DNA of 64,000 nucleotides from Salinispora tropica CNB-440 (lineage in GTDB: Bacteria > Actinomycetota > Actinomycetes > Mycobacteriales > Micromonosporaceae): NCBI RefSeq assembly GCF_000016425.1, contig NC_009380.1:868001-932000 (forward strand), in the 5' to 3' direction. Below, in pieces: positions 10,349-20,609 of this stretch (its first letter is position 1; each line of letters starts with the position of its first letter). Position numbers and translations under genes: made by a program. The notes beneath the pieces were generated by a model that ran no database searches, had not been told where the DNA came from, and was given only the letters and a program-made list of their open reading frames with translations.

Positions 10349-10378
10349 CGGAGGCGCCGTCATCGACGCGGCGCTCCG
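10349..10378 (+). promoter_or_regulatory. hairpin in the rplY 5' leader
   Basis: CGGA-GCGCCG pairs with CGGCGC-TCCG (G10353 bulged), ten pairs around a nine-base loop. It lies 90 nt before the start codon and has no U-tract. A candidate site for autogenous control by L25, as known for other ribosomal-protein leaders; that role is inference. Confidence 0.35.
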
Positions 10379-10468
10379 AGGCGGTCGGTCATGACGCAGG
10401 AGCCCCAGCGAGCCCCTCACCCGGCACCGAGACGACCATCGCCGTAGCGAAGCATCAGGAGTTTCCCC

Positions 10469-11170
10469 GTGTCCGAGGTAAAGATCAGCGCCGAGCCCCG
10501 TACCGAGTTCGGCAAGGGTGGTGCCCGTCGTACCCGCCGGGCCGGCAAGGTGCCTGCCGTGCTGTACGGCCACGGCGAGAAGCCCAAGCACATCGCGCTG
10601 CCAGCCCGGGAGTTCGCTGCGGCGATCCGGCGCGGTGGTGCCAACCAGCTCTTCGCGATCGACATCAGCGACGGCACGCAGGTGCTGGCGTTGCCGAAGG
10701 CGATCCAGCGGGATCCGATCAAGGACACCTTCGAGCATGTGGACCTGCTGCTTGTTCGCCGTGGCGAGCAGGTCACGGTTGAGGTCCCGGTGCAGCTGGT
10801 CGGTGAGGCCGCGAAGGGCACGCTGATCGTGCACGACCACGACAGCCTTTCGGTGACCGCTGACGCCACCAACGTGCCGGACCACCTCGACGCCAGCATT
10901 GAGGGCCTGGAGGCGGGTTCGCAGGTGGCCGCCGCCGACGTGCAGCTGCCGGCCGGAGTCGAGCTGGCCACCGACCCGGAGCTGCCGGTCGCCGCGGTGA
11001 CCGCCGCCCCGACCGAGGAGCAGCTCGAAGCCACGCTGCCGGAGGTGGAGGAGGCCGCCGCCGAGGCCGAGGCCGTGGTCGGCGAGGTCACCGAGGGCTC
11101 GGAGGGCGCCGAGGCCGGGGCTCCGGCCGCCGAGCAGGAGGCGGGTGCCGAAGCGAAGGCCGAGGCCTGA
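10469..11170 (+). CDS. rplY: 50S ribosomal protein L25/general stress protein Ctc
   Basis: 233 residues from GTG 10469, with CAGGAG eight bases upstream. The N-terminal L25 domain (MSEVKISAEPRTEFGKG, ARRTRRAGKVPAVLYGHG) binds 5S rRNA. The C-terminal TL5/Ctc domain (VEVPVQLVGEAAKGT onward) follows, then an Ala/Glu-rich acidic tail from about residue 195. The two-domain length is usual for actinobacterial Ctc. It is preceded by a long structured leader and followed by a hairpin terminator. pth starts 93 bases downstream, the conserved order. Confidence 0.96.
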   Translation: MSEVKISAEPRTEFGKGGARRTRRAGKVPAVLYGHGEKPKHIALPAREFAAAIRRGGANQLFAIDISDGTQVLALPKAIQRDPIKDTFEHVDLLLVRRGEQVTVEVPVQLVGEAAKGTLIVHDHDSLSVTADATNVPDHLDASIEGLEAGSQVAAADVQLPAGVELATDPELPVAAVTAAPTEEQLEATLPEVEEAAAEAEAVVGEVTEGSEGAEAGAPAAEQEAGAEAKAEA

Positions 11171-11189
11171 TCGTTCGCTGCGCATGTGG

Positions 11190-11218
11190 CAGGCGTCCCC
11201 GCTCGTCGGGGGCGCCTG
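11190..11218 (+). terminator. hairpin terminator after rplY
   Basis: CAGGCGTCCCCG (11190-11201) pairs with CGGGGGCGCCTG (11207-11218), twelve pairs including one T-G, loop CTCGT. Confidence 0.7.
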
Positions 11219-11263
11219 TTGGCGTATCGGAAGGCGGAACGGTGCGAGCGGAAGGGGTAGACG

Positions 11264-11854
11264 GTGGCGGAGGAGACAGGGCCGTGGCTGGTGGTCGGTC
11301 TGGGTAACCCGGGTCGGCAGTACGCCGGAAACCGGCACAACGTCGGCTTCCTCGTGGCCGACCTGCTGGTCGGGCGGCTAGGGGCACGCTTCGGTCGACA
11401 CAAGCGGGCGATGGCGGAGGTCGCCGAGGGACGGTCAGGTCTTGGCGGCCCGCGGTTGGTGCTGGTGAAGCCGCTGACGTATATGAACCTCTCCGGTGCG
11501 GCGGTAGCCGGCCTGGCGCAGTTCTACAAGGTGCCGCCGGCGCGGGTGGTGGCCGTCTATGACGAGCTGGACATCCCCTACGGCCAGGTCCGGGTGAAGT
11601 TTGGTGGCGGCGAGGGCGGCCACAACGGTCTGCGGTCGATGACGAAGTCCCTGGGGACGAAGGAGTACGCCCGGGTGCGGTTCGGGATCGGCCGGCCGCC
11701 GGCGCGGCGGGACCCGGCGGATTTCGTGCTGTCGGATTTCGGTACCGTCGAGCGTAAGGAGCTGGATTTCCTGGTGGATCGGGCGGCAGATGTCGTGGAG
11801 TCGGTTGTCCTACGTGGCGTGGAACCGACCCAGAACCTCTATCACGGCGCCTGA
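11264..11854 (+). CDS. pth: peptidyl-tRNA hydrolase
   Basis: 196 residues from GTG 11264, with GAAGGGG upstream. It releases peptides from prematurely dropped peptidyl-t[24 protein letters not shown] near the N-terminus contains the catalytic His of the N-x-G-x-x-Y...H-N-V-G motif. [26 protein letters not shown] and GGHNGLRSM complete the Pth signature. Length is normal. It closes the glmU-prs-rplY-pth block. The next gene (cysQ) begins 62 bases later. Confidence 0.97.
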   Translation: MAEETGPWLVVGLGNPGRQYAGNRHNVGFLVADLLVGRLGARFGRHKRAMAEVAEGRSGLGGPRLVLVKPLTYMNLSGAAVAGLAQFYKVPPARVVAVYDELDIPYGQVRVKFGGGEGGHNGLRSMTKSLGTKEYARVRFGIGRPPARRDPADFVLSDFGTVERKELDFLVDRAADVVESVVLRGVEPTQNLYHGA

Positions 11855-11916
11855 CGGCCGGTTCGGTAGTGGTCTCCGTTCCTTCGGGCAGGTGGCGCGG
11901 CGACGGGAGTGCGGAG

Positions 11917-12744
11917 ATGGGTAGTCCTCCGATGATCGATGGGGCGTTCGCCCGTTGGTTGGCGGTCCGGGCCGGGCGGGCACTGGTCAGCCTGCGCGAC
12001 GAGGTGGGCTTCGGTGACCCGGGTGCCCTCAAGGCCGCGGGGGACAAGGTCTCGCACGACCTGCTCCGCACCGAACTGGCGACGTGGCGTCCGCAGGATG
12101 CGGTCCTGTCGGAGGAGGACGAGGGTTCCCGGCTGGCCTGGGCGGAGGAGATGGGTGCTTCGACGGCGCCCCGCCTGAACAGCGACCGAGTGTGGATCAT
12201 CGATCCGTTGGACGGGACCCGGGAGTTCGCCGAGGCGGGTCGCGTGGACTGGGCGGTGCATGTGGCGCTCTGGGACCGGAACGCCCCGACGCCGCACGGA
12301 CTGGTGGCGGGTGCGGTCGGGTTGCCGGCCCAGGACCGGGTGCTGGGCACGGACTATCCACCGGGGTATCCGCCGGGGCCGGCGGCGACCACCGCGGGCG
12401 AACCGACGATCCGGTTGGCCGCCAGTCGCAGCCGCCCTCCGGCCTTCCTCACCGAACTGGCCGCAGAGGTGGGTGCCCAACTGGTGCCGATGGGATCGGC
12501 CGGTGCGAAGATCGCGGCGGTGATCACCGGTGAGGTGGACGCGTACATCCACGCGGGCGGGCAGTACGAGTGGGATTCGGCAGCGCCGGTGGCTGTGGCG
12601 ACCGCCACGGGGCTGCATGCTTCCCGAATCGACGGCTCTGCGCTGAAATACAACGAAGCCAACCCGCGCCTGCCGGACCTGCTGGTCTGTCGCAAGGATC
12701 TCGCCAGTCGGTTGCTTGCGGCGTTGCAGCGCCATTGCGGGTAG
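11917..12744 (+). CDS. cysQ: 3'(2'),5'-bisphosphate nucleotidase (CysQ family)
   Basis: 275 residues from ATG 11917, preceded by GGGAG; ATG 11932 is a weaker alternative. It belongs to the Li+-sensitive, Mg2+-dependent inositol-monophosphatase superfamily: LSEEDEGSRLA, WIIDPLDGTREFAEAG (metal site DPLDGT) and the C-terminal YEWDSAAPVAVATATGLH. In sulfate assimilation CysQ removes PAP (3'-phosphoadenosine 5'-phosphate). Direct linkage to cysD and cysN favours that role over inositol phosphatase. The end is followed by a TAGCCT -10 (12742-12747) that probably starts the cysDN transcript. Confidence 0.85.
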   Translation: MGSPPMIDGAFARWLAVRAGRALVSLRDEVGFGDPGALKAAGDKVSHDLLRTELATWRPQDAVLSEEDEGSRLAWAEEMGASTAPRLNSDRVWIIDPLDGTREFAEAGRVDWAVHVALWDRNAPTPHGLVAGAVGLPAQDRVLGTDYPPGYPPGPAATTAGEPTIRLAASRSRPPAFLTELAAEVGAQLVPMGSAGAKIAAVITGEVDAYIHAGGQYEWDSAAPVAVATATGLHASRIDGSALKYNEANPRLPDLLVCRKDLASRLLAALQRHCG

Positions 12745-12787
12745 CCTGAGCGCTACTTCTGGCAAAGCCGACCGGAAAGGTCTGGAA

Positions 12788-12817
12788 ATGAGTGCGGGAA
12801 TCGAGTCGGTGTCATGA
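12788..12817 (+). CDS. nine-codon mini-cistron coupled to cysD
   Basis: ATG 12788 is preceded by GGAAAGG and reads MSAGIESVS, with its TGA (12815-12817) overlapping the cysD ATG (ATGA). cysD itself has only a weak ribosome-binding site, so translation may be coupled through this peptide. Three of nine codons are Ser and none is Cys, so it does not look like a classical cysteine attenuator. It may be an artefact of the overlap. Confidence 0.35.
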   Translation: MSAGIESVS

Positions 12818-13725
12818 CCACGACGGCCGCATACCAGGTGTCCCACCTCGACGCGCTGGAGGCGGAGAGCATCTTCGTGCTGCGCGAGGTGGTCGCGGAG
12901 ATGGAACGACCGGTGCTGCTCTTCTCCGGCGGCAAAGACTCGATTGTCATGCTGTGGCTGGCGCAGAAGGCGTTCGCCCCGGCGAACATTCCGTTCCCGG
13001 TGATGCATGTCGACACCGGGCACAACTTCCCCGAGGTGCTGGAGTACCGGGACCGGCGGGTCGCCGAGCTGGGCCTGCAACTGGTGGTGGCGAGCGTGCC
13101 GGAGGCCCTGGCCAGCGGGCTGGTACGGGAGAGCACGGACGGCATGCGCAACCGGATCCAGACCCCGGTGCTCCTGGCCGCCGTCGAGCAGCACCGCTTC
13201 GACGCGCTCTTCGGTGGTGCCCGACGGGACGAGGAGAAGGCTCGGGCCAAGGAGCGAGTGTTCAGCTTCCGCGACGAGTTCGGCCAGTGGGATCCGAAGA
13301 ACCAGCGTCCGGAGCTCTGGTCGCTCTACAACGGCCGGCACCAGCCAGGTGAGTCGATCCGGGCGTTCCCGCTGTCCAACTGGACCGAGCTGGACGTCTG
13401 GCACTACATCGCCCGGGAACGGATCGAGGCGCCCTCGATCTACTACGCGCACGAGCGCGAGGTGATCGAGCGCGACGGGATGCTGTACGCGGTGAACGAG
13501 TTCCTCCGCCCCCGCGCCGGTGAGGAACGGTTCAAGGCCCGGGTGCGCTATCGGACGGTGGGCGACGCCTCCTGCACGGCGGCGGTCCGTTCGGACGCCG
13601 ACACGGTGGCGAAGGTCATCGAGGAGGTGGCAGCCACCCGGGTCACCGAGCGGGGCGCGACCCGCGGTGACGACCGGGTCAGCGAGGCCGCGATGGAGGA
13701 CCGCAAGCGGGAGGGCTACTTCTGA
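12814..13725 (+). CDS. cysD: sulfate adenylyltransferase subunit 2
   Basis: 303 residues from ATG 12814. With the GTPase CysN it activates sulfate to adenosine 5'-phosphosulfate. The PP-loop reads PVLLFSGGKDSIVML near residue 32; later GGARRDEEKARAKERVFSFRDEFGQWDPKNQRPELW is the characteristic CysD stretch (residues about 129-165). The end, EAAMEDRKREGYF, is also typical. Its stop overlaps the cysN start by one base (TGATG). cysQ lies upstream. No APS kinase or APS reductase is present in the window, so the later steps are encoded elsewhere. Confidence 0.97.
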   Translation: MTTTAAYQVSHLDALEAESIFVLREVVAEMERPVLLFSGGKDSIVMLWLAQKAFAPANIPFPVMHVDTGHNFPEVLEYRDRRVAELGLQLVVASVPEALASGLVRESTDGMRNRIQTPVLLAAVEQHRFDALFGGARRDEEKARAKERVFSFRDEFGQWDPKNQRPELWSLYNGRHQPGESIRAFPLSNWTELDVWHYIARERIEAPSIYYAHEREVIERDGMLYAVNEFLRPRAGEERFKARVRYRTVGDASCTAAVRSDADTVAKVIEEVAATRVTERGATRGDDRVSEAAMEDRKREGYF

Positions 13726-15032
13726 TGACCACTGAGACGACCGCCGAGGTCGGTGTCGAAGCGGCGTCCGCCCGCCCGATGGACCTGCTGCGGTTCGCCA
13801 CGGCCGGCAGCGTGGATGACGGCAAGTCGACCCTGATCGGTCGCCTGCTCTATGACACCCGGTCGCTCTTCACCGATCAGCTCGCCGCGGTGGAGGCGGT
13901 CAGCGCCGCCCGCGGCGACGAGTACACGAACCTGGCCCTGCTCACCGACGGCCTGCGGGCCGAACGGGAACAGGGCATCACGATCGATGTGGCGTACCGC
14001 TACTTCGCCACCCCCCGGCGGAAGTTCATCATCGCCGACACCCCGGGACATATTCAGTACACCCGAAACATGGTCACCGGTGCGTCCACAGCTGACCTTG
14101 CGCTGATCCTGGTGGACGCCCGGAAGGGCCTGGTGGAGCAGTCCCGTCGGCACGCCTTCCTCTGCTCCCTGCTCCGGGTGCCGCACCTGGTCCTCTGTGT
14201 CAACAAGATGGACCTGGTGGACTGGTCGCACGAGGTCTACGAGAAGATCGCCGACGAGTTCACCGCGTTCGCGGCGAAGCTCGACGTACCCGACCTGACG
14301 GTGGTGCCGGTCTCCGCGCTCCACGGCGACAACATCGTCTCCCGGTCCGAGAGGATGCCCTGGTACGAGGGGCCGTCCCTGCTGCACCACCTGGAACGGG
14401 TGCACATCGCCAGCGATCGCAACCTGGTCGACGTGCGCTTCCCGGTGCAGTATGTGATCCGTCCGCAGTCCACCACCGTCACCGACTACCGCGGGTACGC
14501 GGGCCAGGTCGCCTCCGGCGTACTCAAGCCCGAGGACGAGGTGATGGTGCTGCCGAGCGGTTTCACCAGCCGGATCGCGGCGGTGGAGACCGCCGACGGG
14601 CCGGTGCCGGAGGCGTTCCCGCCGATGTCGGTGACCGTACGGTTGACTGACGAGATCGACATTTCCCGGGGCGACATGATCTGTCGCCCGAACAACGCCC
14701 CGGCCGTTGCCCAGGACATCGAGGCGATGGTCTGCTGGATGGACGAGACCCGGCCGTTGCAGCTCGGTGGCAGGTACGTGATCAAGCACACCACCCGGTC
14801 GGCGCGGGCCATCGTCCGCGGGCTGCACTACCGGCTGGACATCAACTCGCTGCACCGGGACGAGTCGGCGGGGGAGTTGAAGCTCAACGAGATCGGCCGG
14901 GTCCGGTTCCGGACGATGGTCCCGCTGCTCGTTGACGAGTACCGCCGGAACCGCACCACCGGCGGCTTCGTCGTCATTGATGAGACGACGAACCGGACGG
15001 TTGGCGCCGGCATGATCGTCGAGGCGGGCTGA
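13725..15032 (+). CDS. cysN: sulfate adenylyltransferase subunit 1 (GTPase)
   Basis: 435 residues from ATG 13725, overlapping cysD by one base. This is the regulatory GTPase of ATP sulfurylase. The P-loop FATAGSVDDGKSTLIGRLLYD (G1), DTPGH (G3) and CVNKMDLVD (G4) are intact, and EREQGITIDVAYRYF is the switch I-like region. EF-Tu-type beta-barrels follow. It ends at about 435 residues, so it is CysN alone and not the CysN-CysC (NodQ) fusion found in some bacteria. It is convergent with galE. Confidence 0.96.
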   Translation: MTTETTAEVGVEAASARPMDLLRFATAGSVDDGKSTLIGRLLYDTRSLFTDQLAAVEAVSAARGDEYTNLALLTDGLRAEREQGITIDVAYRYFATPRRKFIIADTPGHIQYTRNMVTGASTADLALILVDARKGLVEQSRRHAFLCSLLRVPHLVLCVNKMDLVDWSHEVYEKIADEFTAFAAKLDVPDLTVVPVSALHGDNIVSRSERMPWYEGPSLLHHLERVHIASDRNLVDVRFPVQYVIRPQSTTVTDYRGYAGQVASGVLKPEDEVMVLPSGFTSRIAAVETADGPVPEAFPPMSVTVRLTDEIDISRGDMICRPNNAPAVAQDIEAMVCWMDETRPLQLGGRYVIKHTTRSARAIVRGLHYRLDINSLHRDESAGELKLNEIGRVRFRTMVPLLVDEYRRNRTTGGFVVIDETTNRTVGAGMIVEAG

Positions 15033-15131
15033 CCCACCCGTTCGGCGCGGGCGCTCCGGGCCGCCGCTCGTCACGGTTGACCACCGGCCGCCGACGACGC
15101 GGCCCGGCACGCGCCGCCGACGCCGTGCTGG

Positions 15132-16115
15132 CTATCCCCGTTCCGGCAGGTGGTCGCGGTAGAAGGCCCAGGCGTCGCTGACGATGTCGTGCAGGGTGGG
15201 CTTGGCGGGCGTCCAGCCCAACTCGGTGCGGGCCAGGTCGGCGGCGGCGACCAACTCGGCGGGGTCGCCGACGCGGCGGGGGGCGACCACCACCGGAACC
15301 GGCTGGCCGGTCACCTCGCGGACCACCTCGACGACCTGACGGTTGGTGAACCCGCTGCCGTTGCCGAGGTTGTAGATCCGGTGCTGCCCGCCGACCGCGG
15401 CGTCGAGCGCGAGTAGGTGGGCGTGGGCGAGGTCGGTGACGTGGATGTAGTCGCGGACGCAGGTGCCGTCAACGGTCGGGTAGTCGTCGCCGAAGAGCTG
15501 GAGCTTCTCCCGGCGGCCGGAGGCCACGTCGAATGCGATGGGGATGAGGTGCGTCTCCGGATCGTGCCGTTCCCCGAGGGGCACCGGGGCGCCCAGGTGA
15601 GCGCCGGCGACGTTGAAGTAGCGCAGCGAGACGGCGGCCAACCCGTTCCCGGCCGCCGCCGAGGTGAGCGCCATGTCGACGGTGAGCTTGGTGGCCCCGT
15701 ACGTGTTGGTGGGGGCGGTGATCGCCGTCTCCGAGATGGGCAGCTCGACCGGATTGCCGTACACGGCGGCGGTGGAGGAGAAGACGACCTTCGGCACCCC
15801 GGCGACGCGTACGGCGTCGAGCAGGGCGAGCGAGCCGACGACGTTGGTGTGCCAGTACAGCTCTGGCCTGACCATCGACTCACCGGCGGCGATCAGGGCG
15901 GCGAGGTGCAGCACCGCGTCGAAGCCCGCCTGCGGGGTGACCACCTGCGCCACGTCGTCCAGGGGGGCGACGACGTGGGTGGCGTCGGGTGCCACGGCGA
16001 CGCGGTGTCCGGTCCGTAGGTCGTCCAGGACGACAACCTCGTGGCCGGCGTCGAGCAGCATCCGAGTCACCACGCTGCCGATGAAGCCGGCGCCGCCGGT
16101 GACGAGCAGTTTCAC
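15132..16115 (-). CDS. galE: UDP-glucose 4-epimerase
   Basis: 327 residues from GTG 16115, preceded by AGGAGGAG. It interconverts UDP-glucose and UDP-galactose. The Rossmann motif MKLLVTGGAGFIGSVVTRML is at the N-terminus. VFSSTAAVYGNP supplies the Ser/Thr, and TNTYGATKL the YxxxK pair. GTCVRDYIHVTDLAHAHLLAL and YNLGNGSGFTNRQVVEVV are standard GalE signatures. Slightly shorter than E. coli GalE but normal for actinobacteria. It is monocistronic here, with no Leloir-pathway partners adjacent. Confidence 0.95.
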   Translation of the reverse strand: MKLLVTGGAGFIGSVVTRMLLDAGHEVVVLDDLRTGHRVAVAPDATHVVAPLDDVAQVVTPQAGFDAVLHLAALIAAGESMVRPELYWHTNVVGSLALLDAVRVAGVPKVVFSSTAAVYGNPVELPISETAITAPTNTYGATKLTVDMALTSAAAGNGLAAVSLRYFNVAGAHLGAPVPLGERHDPETHLIPIAFDVASGRREKLQLFGDDYPTVDGTCVRDYIHVTDLAHAHLLALDAAVGGQHRIYNLGNGSGFTNRQVVEVVREVTGQPVPVVVAPRRVGDPAELVAAADLARTELGWTPAKPTLHDIVSDAWAFYRDHLPERG

Positions 16116-16271
16116 GTCGATCTCCTCCTGCCGGGGCCGCCACGCCAGCGACCTTCGGTGGTCACCCTACGGCGGCTCGCTGTGCCCGCGCTGCGGGTCG
16201 ACCGTCGGGGCGGGCCGCCGCCCGCGGAGGAAGAACTGACGCAGTGCTGTCCCGCCGCTGCGATGGGTGTC

Positions 16272-16277
16272 TACCAT
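16272..16277 (+). promoter_or_regulatory. -10 hexamer for leaderless CBS-domain gene
   Basis: TACCAT ends 7 nt before ATG 16285, the spacing expected for a leaderless transcript. It favours ATG 16285 over the in-frame GTG at 16267. Confidence 0.5.
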
Positions 16278-16284
16278 CCATCTC

Positions 16285-18365
<2,081 letters not shown>

Positions 18366-18395
18366 GCAGCGACGCGACGTGTGCGGGTGAGCGGG

Positions 18396-18974
18396 ATGGA
18401 ACCGGTGGCCGAAGGGGTGGCACGAGGCGTGAACCTGCGCGACGGATCGGCGGCGGCCGGCGGCACAATCCAGATCGGCATCGCTGTGGACATCCCCGAG
18501 CCCTGGGGGAGTGTGCTGACCCAGCGGCGGATGGCGGCGGGTGACCAGCAGGCGGTCCCGGCGCACGTAACGTTGCTCGGGCCGACCGAGATCCCGGGTG
18601 CTGCCCTGCCGGCGGTCGAACGGCACCTGACCGCGGTCGCCGCCGCGCACCTTCCGTTCACCCTGCACCTGCGCGGGACCGGGACGTTCCGACCGGTCAC
18701 CCAGGTGGTTTTCGTCACGGTTGCGACGGGGATCAGCGAGTGTGAGCTACTCGCCGCCGCGATTCGGGCCGCGCCGGAGCTGCACCGGGAAGCCCGTTTT
18801 CCGTACCACCCACACGTCACGGTGGCGCAGGATGTCTCACCCGAGGCACTGGACCAGGCGTACGAGGACCTGGCCGACTTCTCGGCGATGTTCGGTGTGG
18901 AGGCGTTTACCCTCTTCTCCCATAGTGGCCAGACGCGGTGGCAGCCCCGGCGGGACTTTCGGCTCGGCGGCTGA
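18396..18974 (+). CDS. 2H phosphoesterase (2'-5' RNA ligase family)
   Basis: 192 residues from ATG 18396; GTG 18381 is possible. Two H-x-T motifs about 80 residues apart define the 2H fold: PAHVTLLGPTEI and PYHPHVTVAQDV. Between them is the mixed beta sheet region LHLRGTGTFRPVTQVVFVTVATG. 2H enzymes act on 2',3'-cyclic or 2'-5' phosphodiester ends of RNA or on small nucleotides; the substrate here is unknown. It follows trpS in the same direction and precedes a YihY protein, as in other Micromonosporaceae. Confidence 0.85.
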   Translation: MEPVAEGVARGVNLRDGSAAAGGTIQIGIAVDIPEPWGSVLTQRRMAAGDQQAVPAHVTLLGPTEIPGAALPAVERHLTAVAAAHLPFTLHLRGTGTFRPVTQVVFVTVATGISECELLAAAIRAAPELHREARFPYHPHVTVAQDVSPEALDQAYEDLADFSAMFGVEAFTLFSHSGQTRWQPRRDFRLGG

Positions 18975-19089
18975 GCCGGTGCCCCGCCTCGGCAGCTGGA
19001 CCCGTACCCCGCTCCCGGGGCGCCGCGTCGGACCGGGCTTGCCGCCGGGGATGCCGCCGGGTCGGCGACAGGTCGGCGAGGATGGCGGG

Positions 19090-20082
19090 GTGAACGTGTT
19101 CCGCCGCATCCAGGCGGGTGTCCACGGGCGGATCACCACCGCCCGGCGCCGCTTTCCGGCCCTCGACCACGGGCTGCGGGCAGTCCTGCTCTACAACCAC
19201 CGGTTCGGCAGCCGGCTCGCCGCCGCTATCGCGTACTACGGCTTCTTTGCGGTCTTCGCGCTCGCCCTCGTCGCCTACTCCGTCTTCGGGGCGATCCTGG
19301 AGGGCAACGCCGAGGTCAATGCCGCCGCGGCGGACTTCCTCCGGGAGAATCTGCCCTTCCTTGACCCGGTCAAGGTCGCAGAGAGTAGCGGGGCCGTCGG
19401 CGTGGTCGGTCTGACCATTCTGGTCTTCACCGGGGTCGGCTGGGTGGAGGCGATCCGATCCTCCCAGCGGTTGCTGTACGGCCTCGACCAACAACCCGGC
19501 AACCTGGTCGTTCGCCGGCTTGTCGACCTGGGCGTGCTTCTGGTGGTGTTCGTGCTGCTCGGCGTCTCGGTTGCGGCGGTGGACACGCTGGAGTCGCTGC
19601 TGCGATGGTTGCTGGGCAGTGCCGGATCGGCCGGGCTCACCACGATCAGTGCGGTGCTCAGCGTCTTCGTGAACGCGGTGCTGGCGACCCTGCTGCTGGT
19701 GGCGGTACCCCGGCTGCGGCCGAGTCGGGTCCGGCTGCGCCCGGCGGTGCTGCTGGTGGCGGTGGGAATCACCCTGCTCAACACCATCGGTCGGCACTAC
19801 GTGGTGCGGACCGAGCGGAACCCGGCGTACACGGTGGTGGCGGGCGCGGTGGGGCTGTTGCTCTACCTCTATCTGCTCAACCAACTCGTGCTCCTCGGCG
19901 CGGCGTTGGTGGCTACCGACACCCGCGGACAGGTGGTGGACCTCGCGGCGAAGCCGGTGGCGGTGGATCAGGAAGAGGAGGACTCCCCGCGCCCCGGGTC
20001 GGCGAGTGCGAACGGGCCGGGGGCACCCGAACAAGGGACGGGGCGTCGAACCGGGGACCCGCCTGCGACTGGGGAACGATGA
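19090..20082 (+). CDS. YihY/virulence factor BrkB family membrane protein
   Basis: 330 residues from GTG 19090. The family pattern is clear: LAAAIAYYGFFAVFALALVAYSVFG near residue 50, then TILVFTGVGWVEAIRSSQRLLYGLDQQPGN. There are five to six hydrophobic helices in all, ending LYLYLLNQLVLLGAALVATDTRG. The last 50 residues are a charged, disordered cytoplasmic tail. Once called ribonuclease BN by mistake, the family has no firmly known function. The stop is 19 bases before the next start, suggesting co-transcription. Confidence 0.88.
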   Translation: MNVFRRIQAGVHGRITTARRRFPALDHGLRAVLLYNHRFGSRLAAAIAYYGFFAVFALALVAYSVFGAILEGNAEVNAAAADFLRENLPFLDPVKVAESSGAVGVVGLTILVFTGVGWVEAIRSSQRLLYGLDQQPGNLVVRRLVDLGVLLVVFVLLGVSVAAVDTLESLLRWLLGSAGSAGLTTISAVLSVFVNAVLATLLLVAVPRLRPSRVRLRPAVLLVAVGITLLNTIGRHYVVRTERNPAYTVVAGAVGLLLYLYLLNQLVLLGAALVATDTRGQVVDLAAKPVAVDQEEEDSPRPGSASANGPGAPEQGTGRRTGDPPATGER

Positions 20083-20101
20083 TTGGCGGGTGGGCACTCT
20101 C

Positions 20102-20533
20102 GTGACACTCGATCTGTCGGACGACTCGCCGATGCTCGACCTGCCGTGGATCATCACCTTCGGGCCGCTCGGCGACGCCGACGAGTGGGAGCCGGTGGTC
20201 TGCGGCCCGTACGAGCGGGCACCCGCGTTGGCGCTGGCCGAGGTGGTGGTGGCGGAGGAGCCGCTGATGGCGGTGGTCGAGCCGCTGTTGCCGGCGGTGT
20301 CCGCCGACCAGATCCGTGGTGAGATCACCGCGGCGCGGGCCGCTGCCGAGGAGGAGGCGGCACAGGCGGACAGCGCCGAACTCTACGGCGACTTCGAGGA
20401 CGTCATCGACGAGGAACTGGAGGCGGCGGCGGAGCGGGATCAGGATGCCCGGCCGGCGGTGCCGCCGAGTGAGACCGCGATCCGGGCGGGATTTGCCCGG
20501 ATCGCGGCGAAGTTGCCCGGCCTCGAGCGTTGA
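20102..20533 (+). CDS. conserved hypothetical acidic protein
   Basis: 143 residues from GTG 20102 (GTG 20090 also in frame), with a G-rich GGCGGGTGGG stretch upstream. The N-terminal half is compact (LDLPWIITFGPLGDADEWEPVVCGPYERAPALAL). The second half is strongly acidic and probably helical (EEEAAQADSAELYGDFEDVIDEELEAAAERD). No signal peptide or membrane segment is seen, and I do not recognise the family. It follows the YihY gene closely, so it is probably in the same transcript. Third-position GC is high, supporting real coding. Confidence 0.7.
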   Translation: MTLDLSDDSPMLDLPWIITFGPLGDADEWEPVVCGPYERAPALALAEVVVAEEPLMAVVEPLLPAVSADQIRGEITAARAAAEEEAAQADSAELYGDFEDVIDEELEAAAERDQDARPAVPPSETAIRAGFARIAAKLPGLER

Positions 20534-20609
20534 CCCGCGCCGGTCCGCAGCCCAGCCGCCCGGCGGCCCGGGGCACGCCGAACGACCAGGTTGATGGGGG
20601 CGTACCCGC

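Noticed and set aside
10299..10349. Seven-base pairing GTGCGGT/ACCGCAC as a main leader stem
   Set aside because: The TAGACT promoter would start the transcript around 10304, inside the first arm, so the stem may not form. Only the downstream hairpin is listed as a feature.
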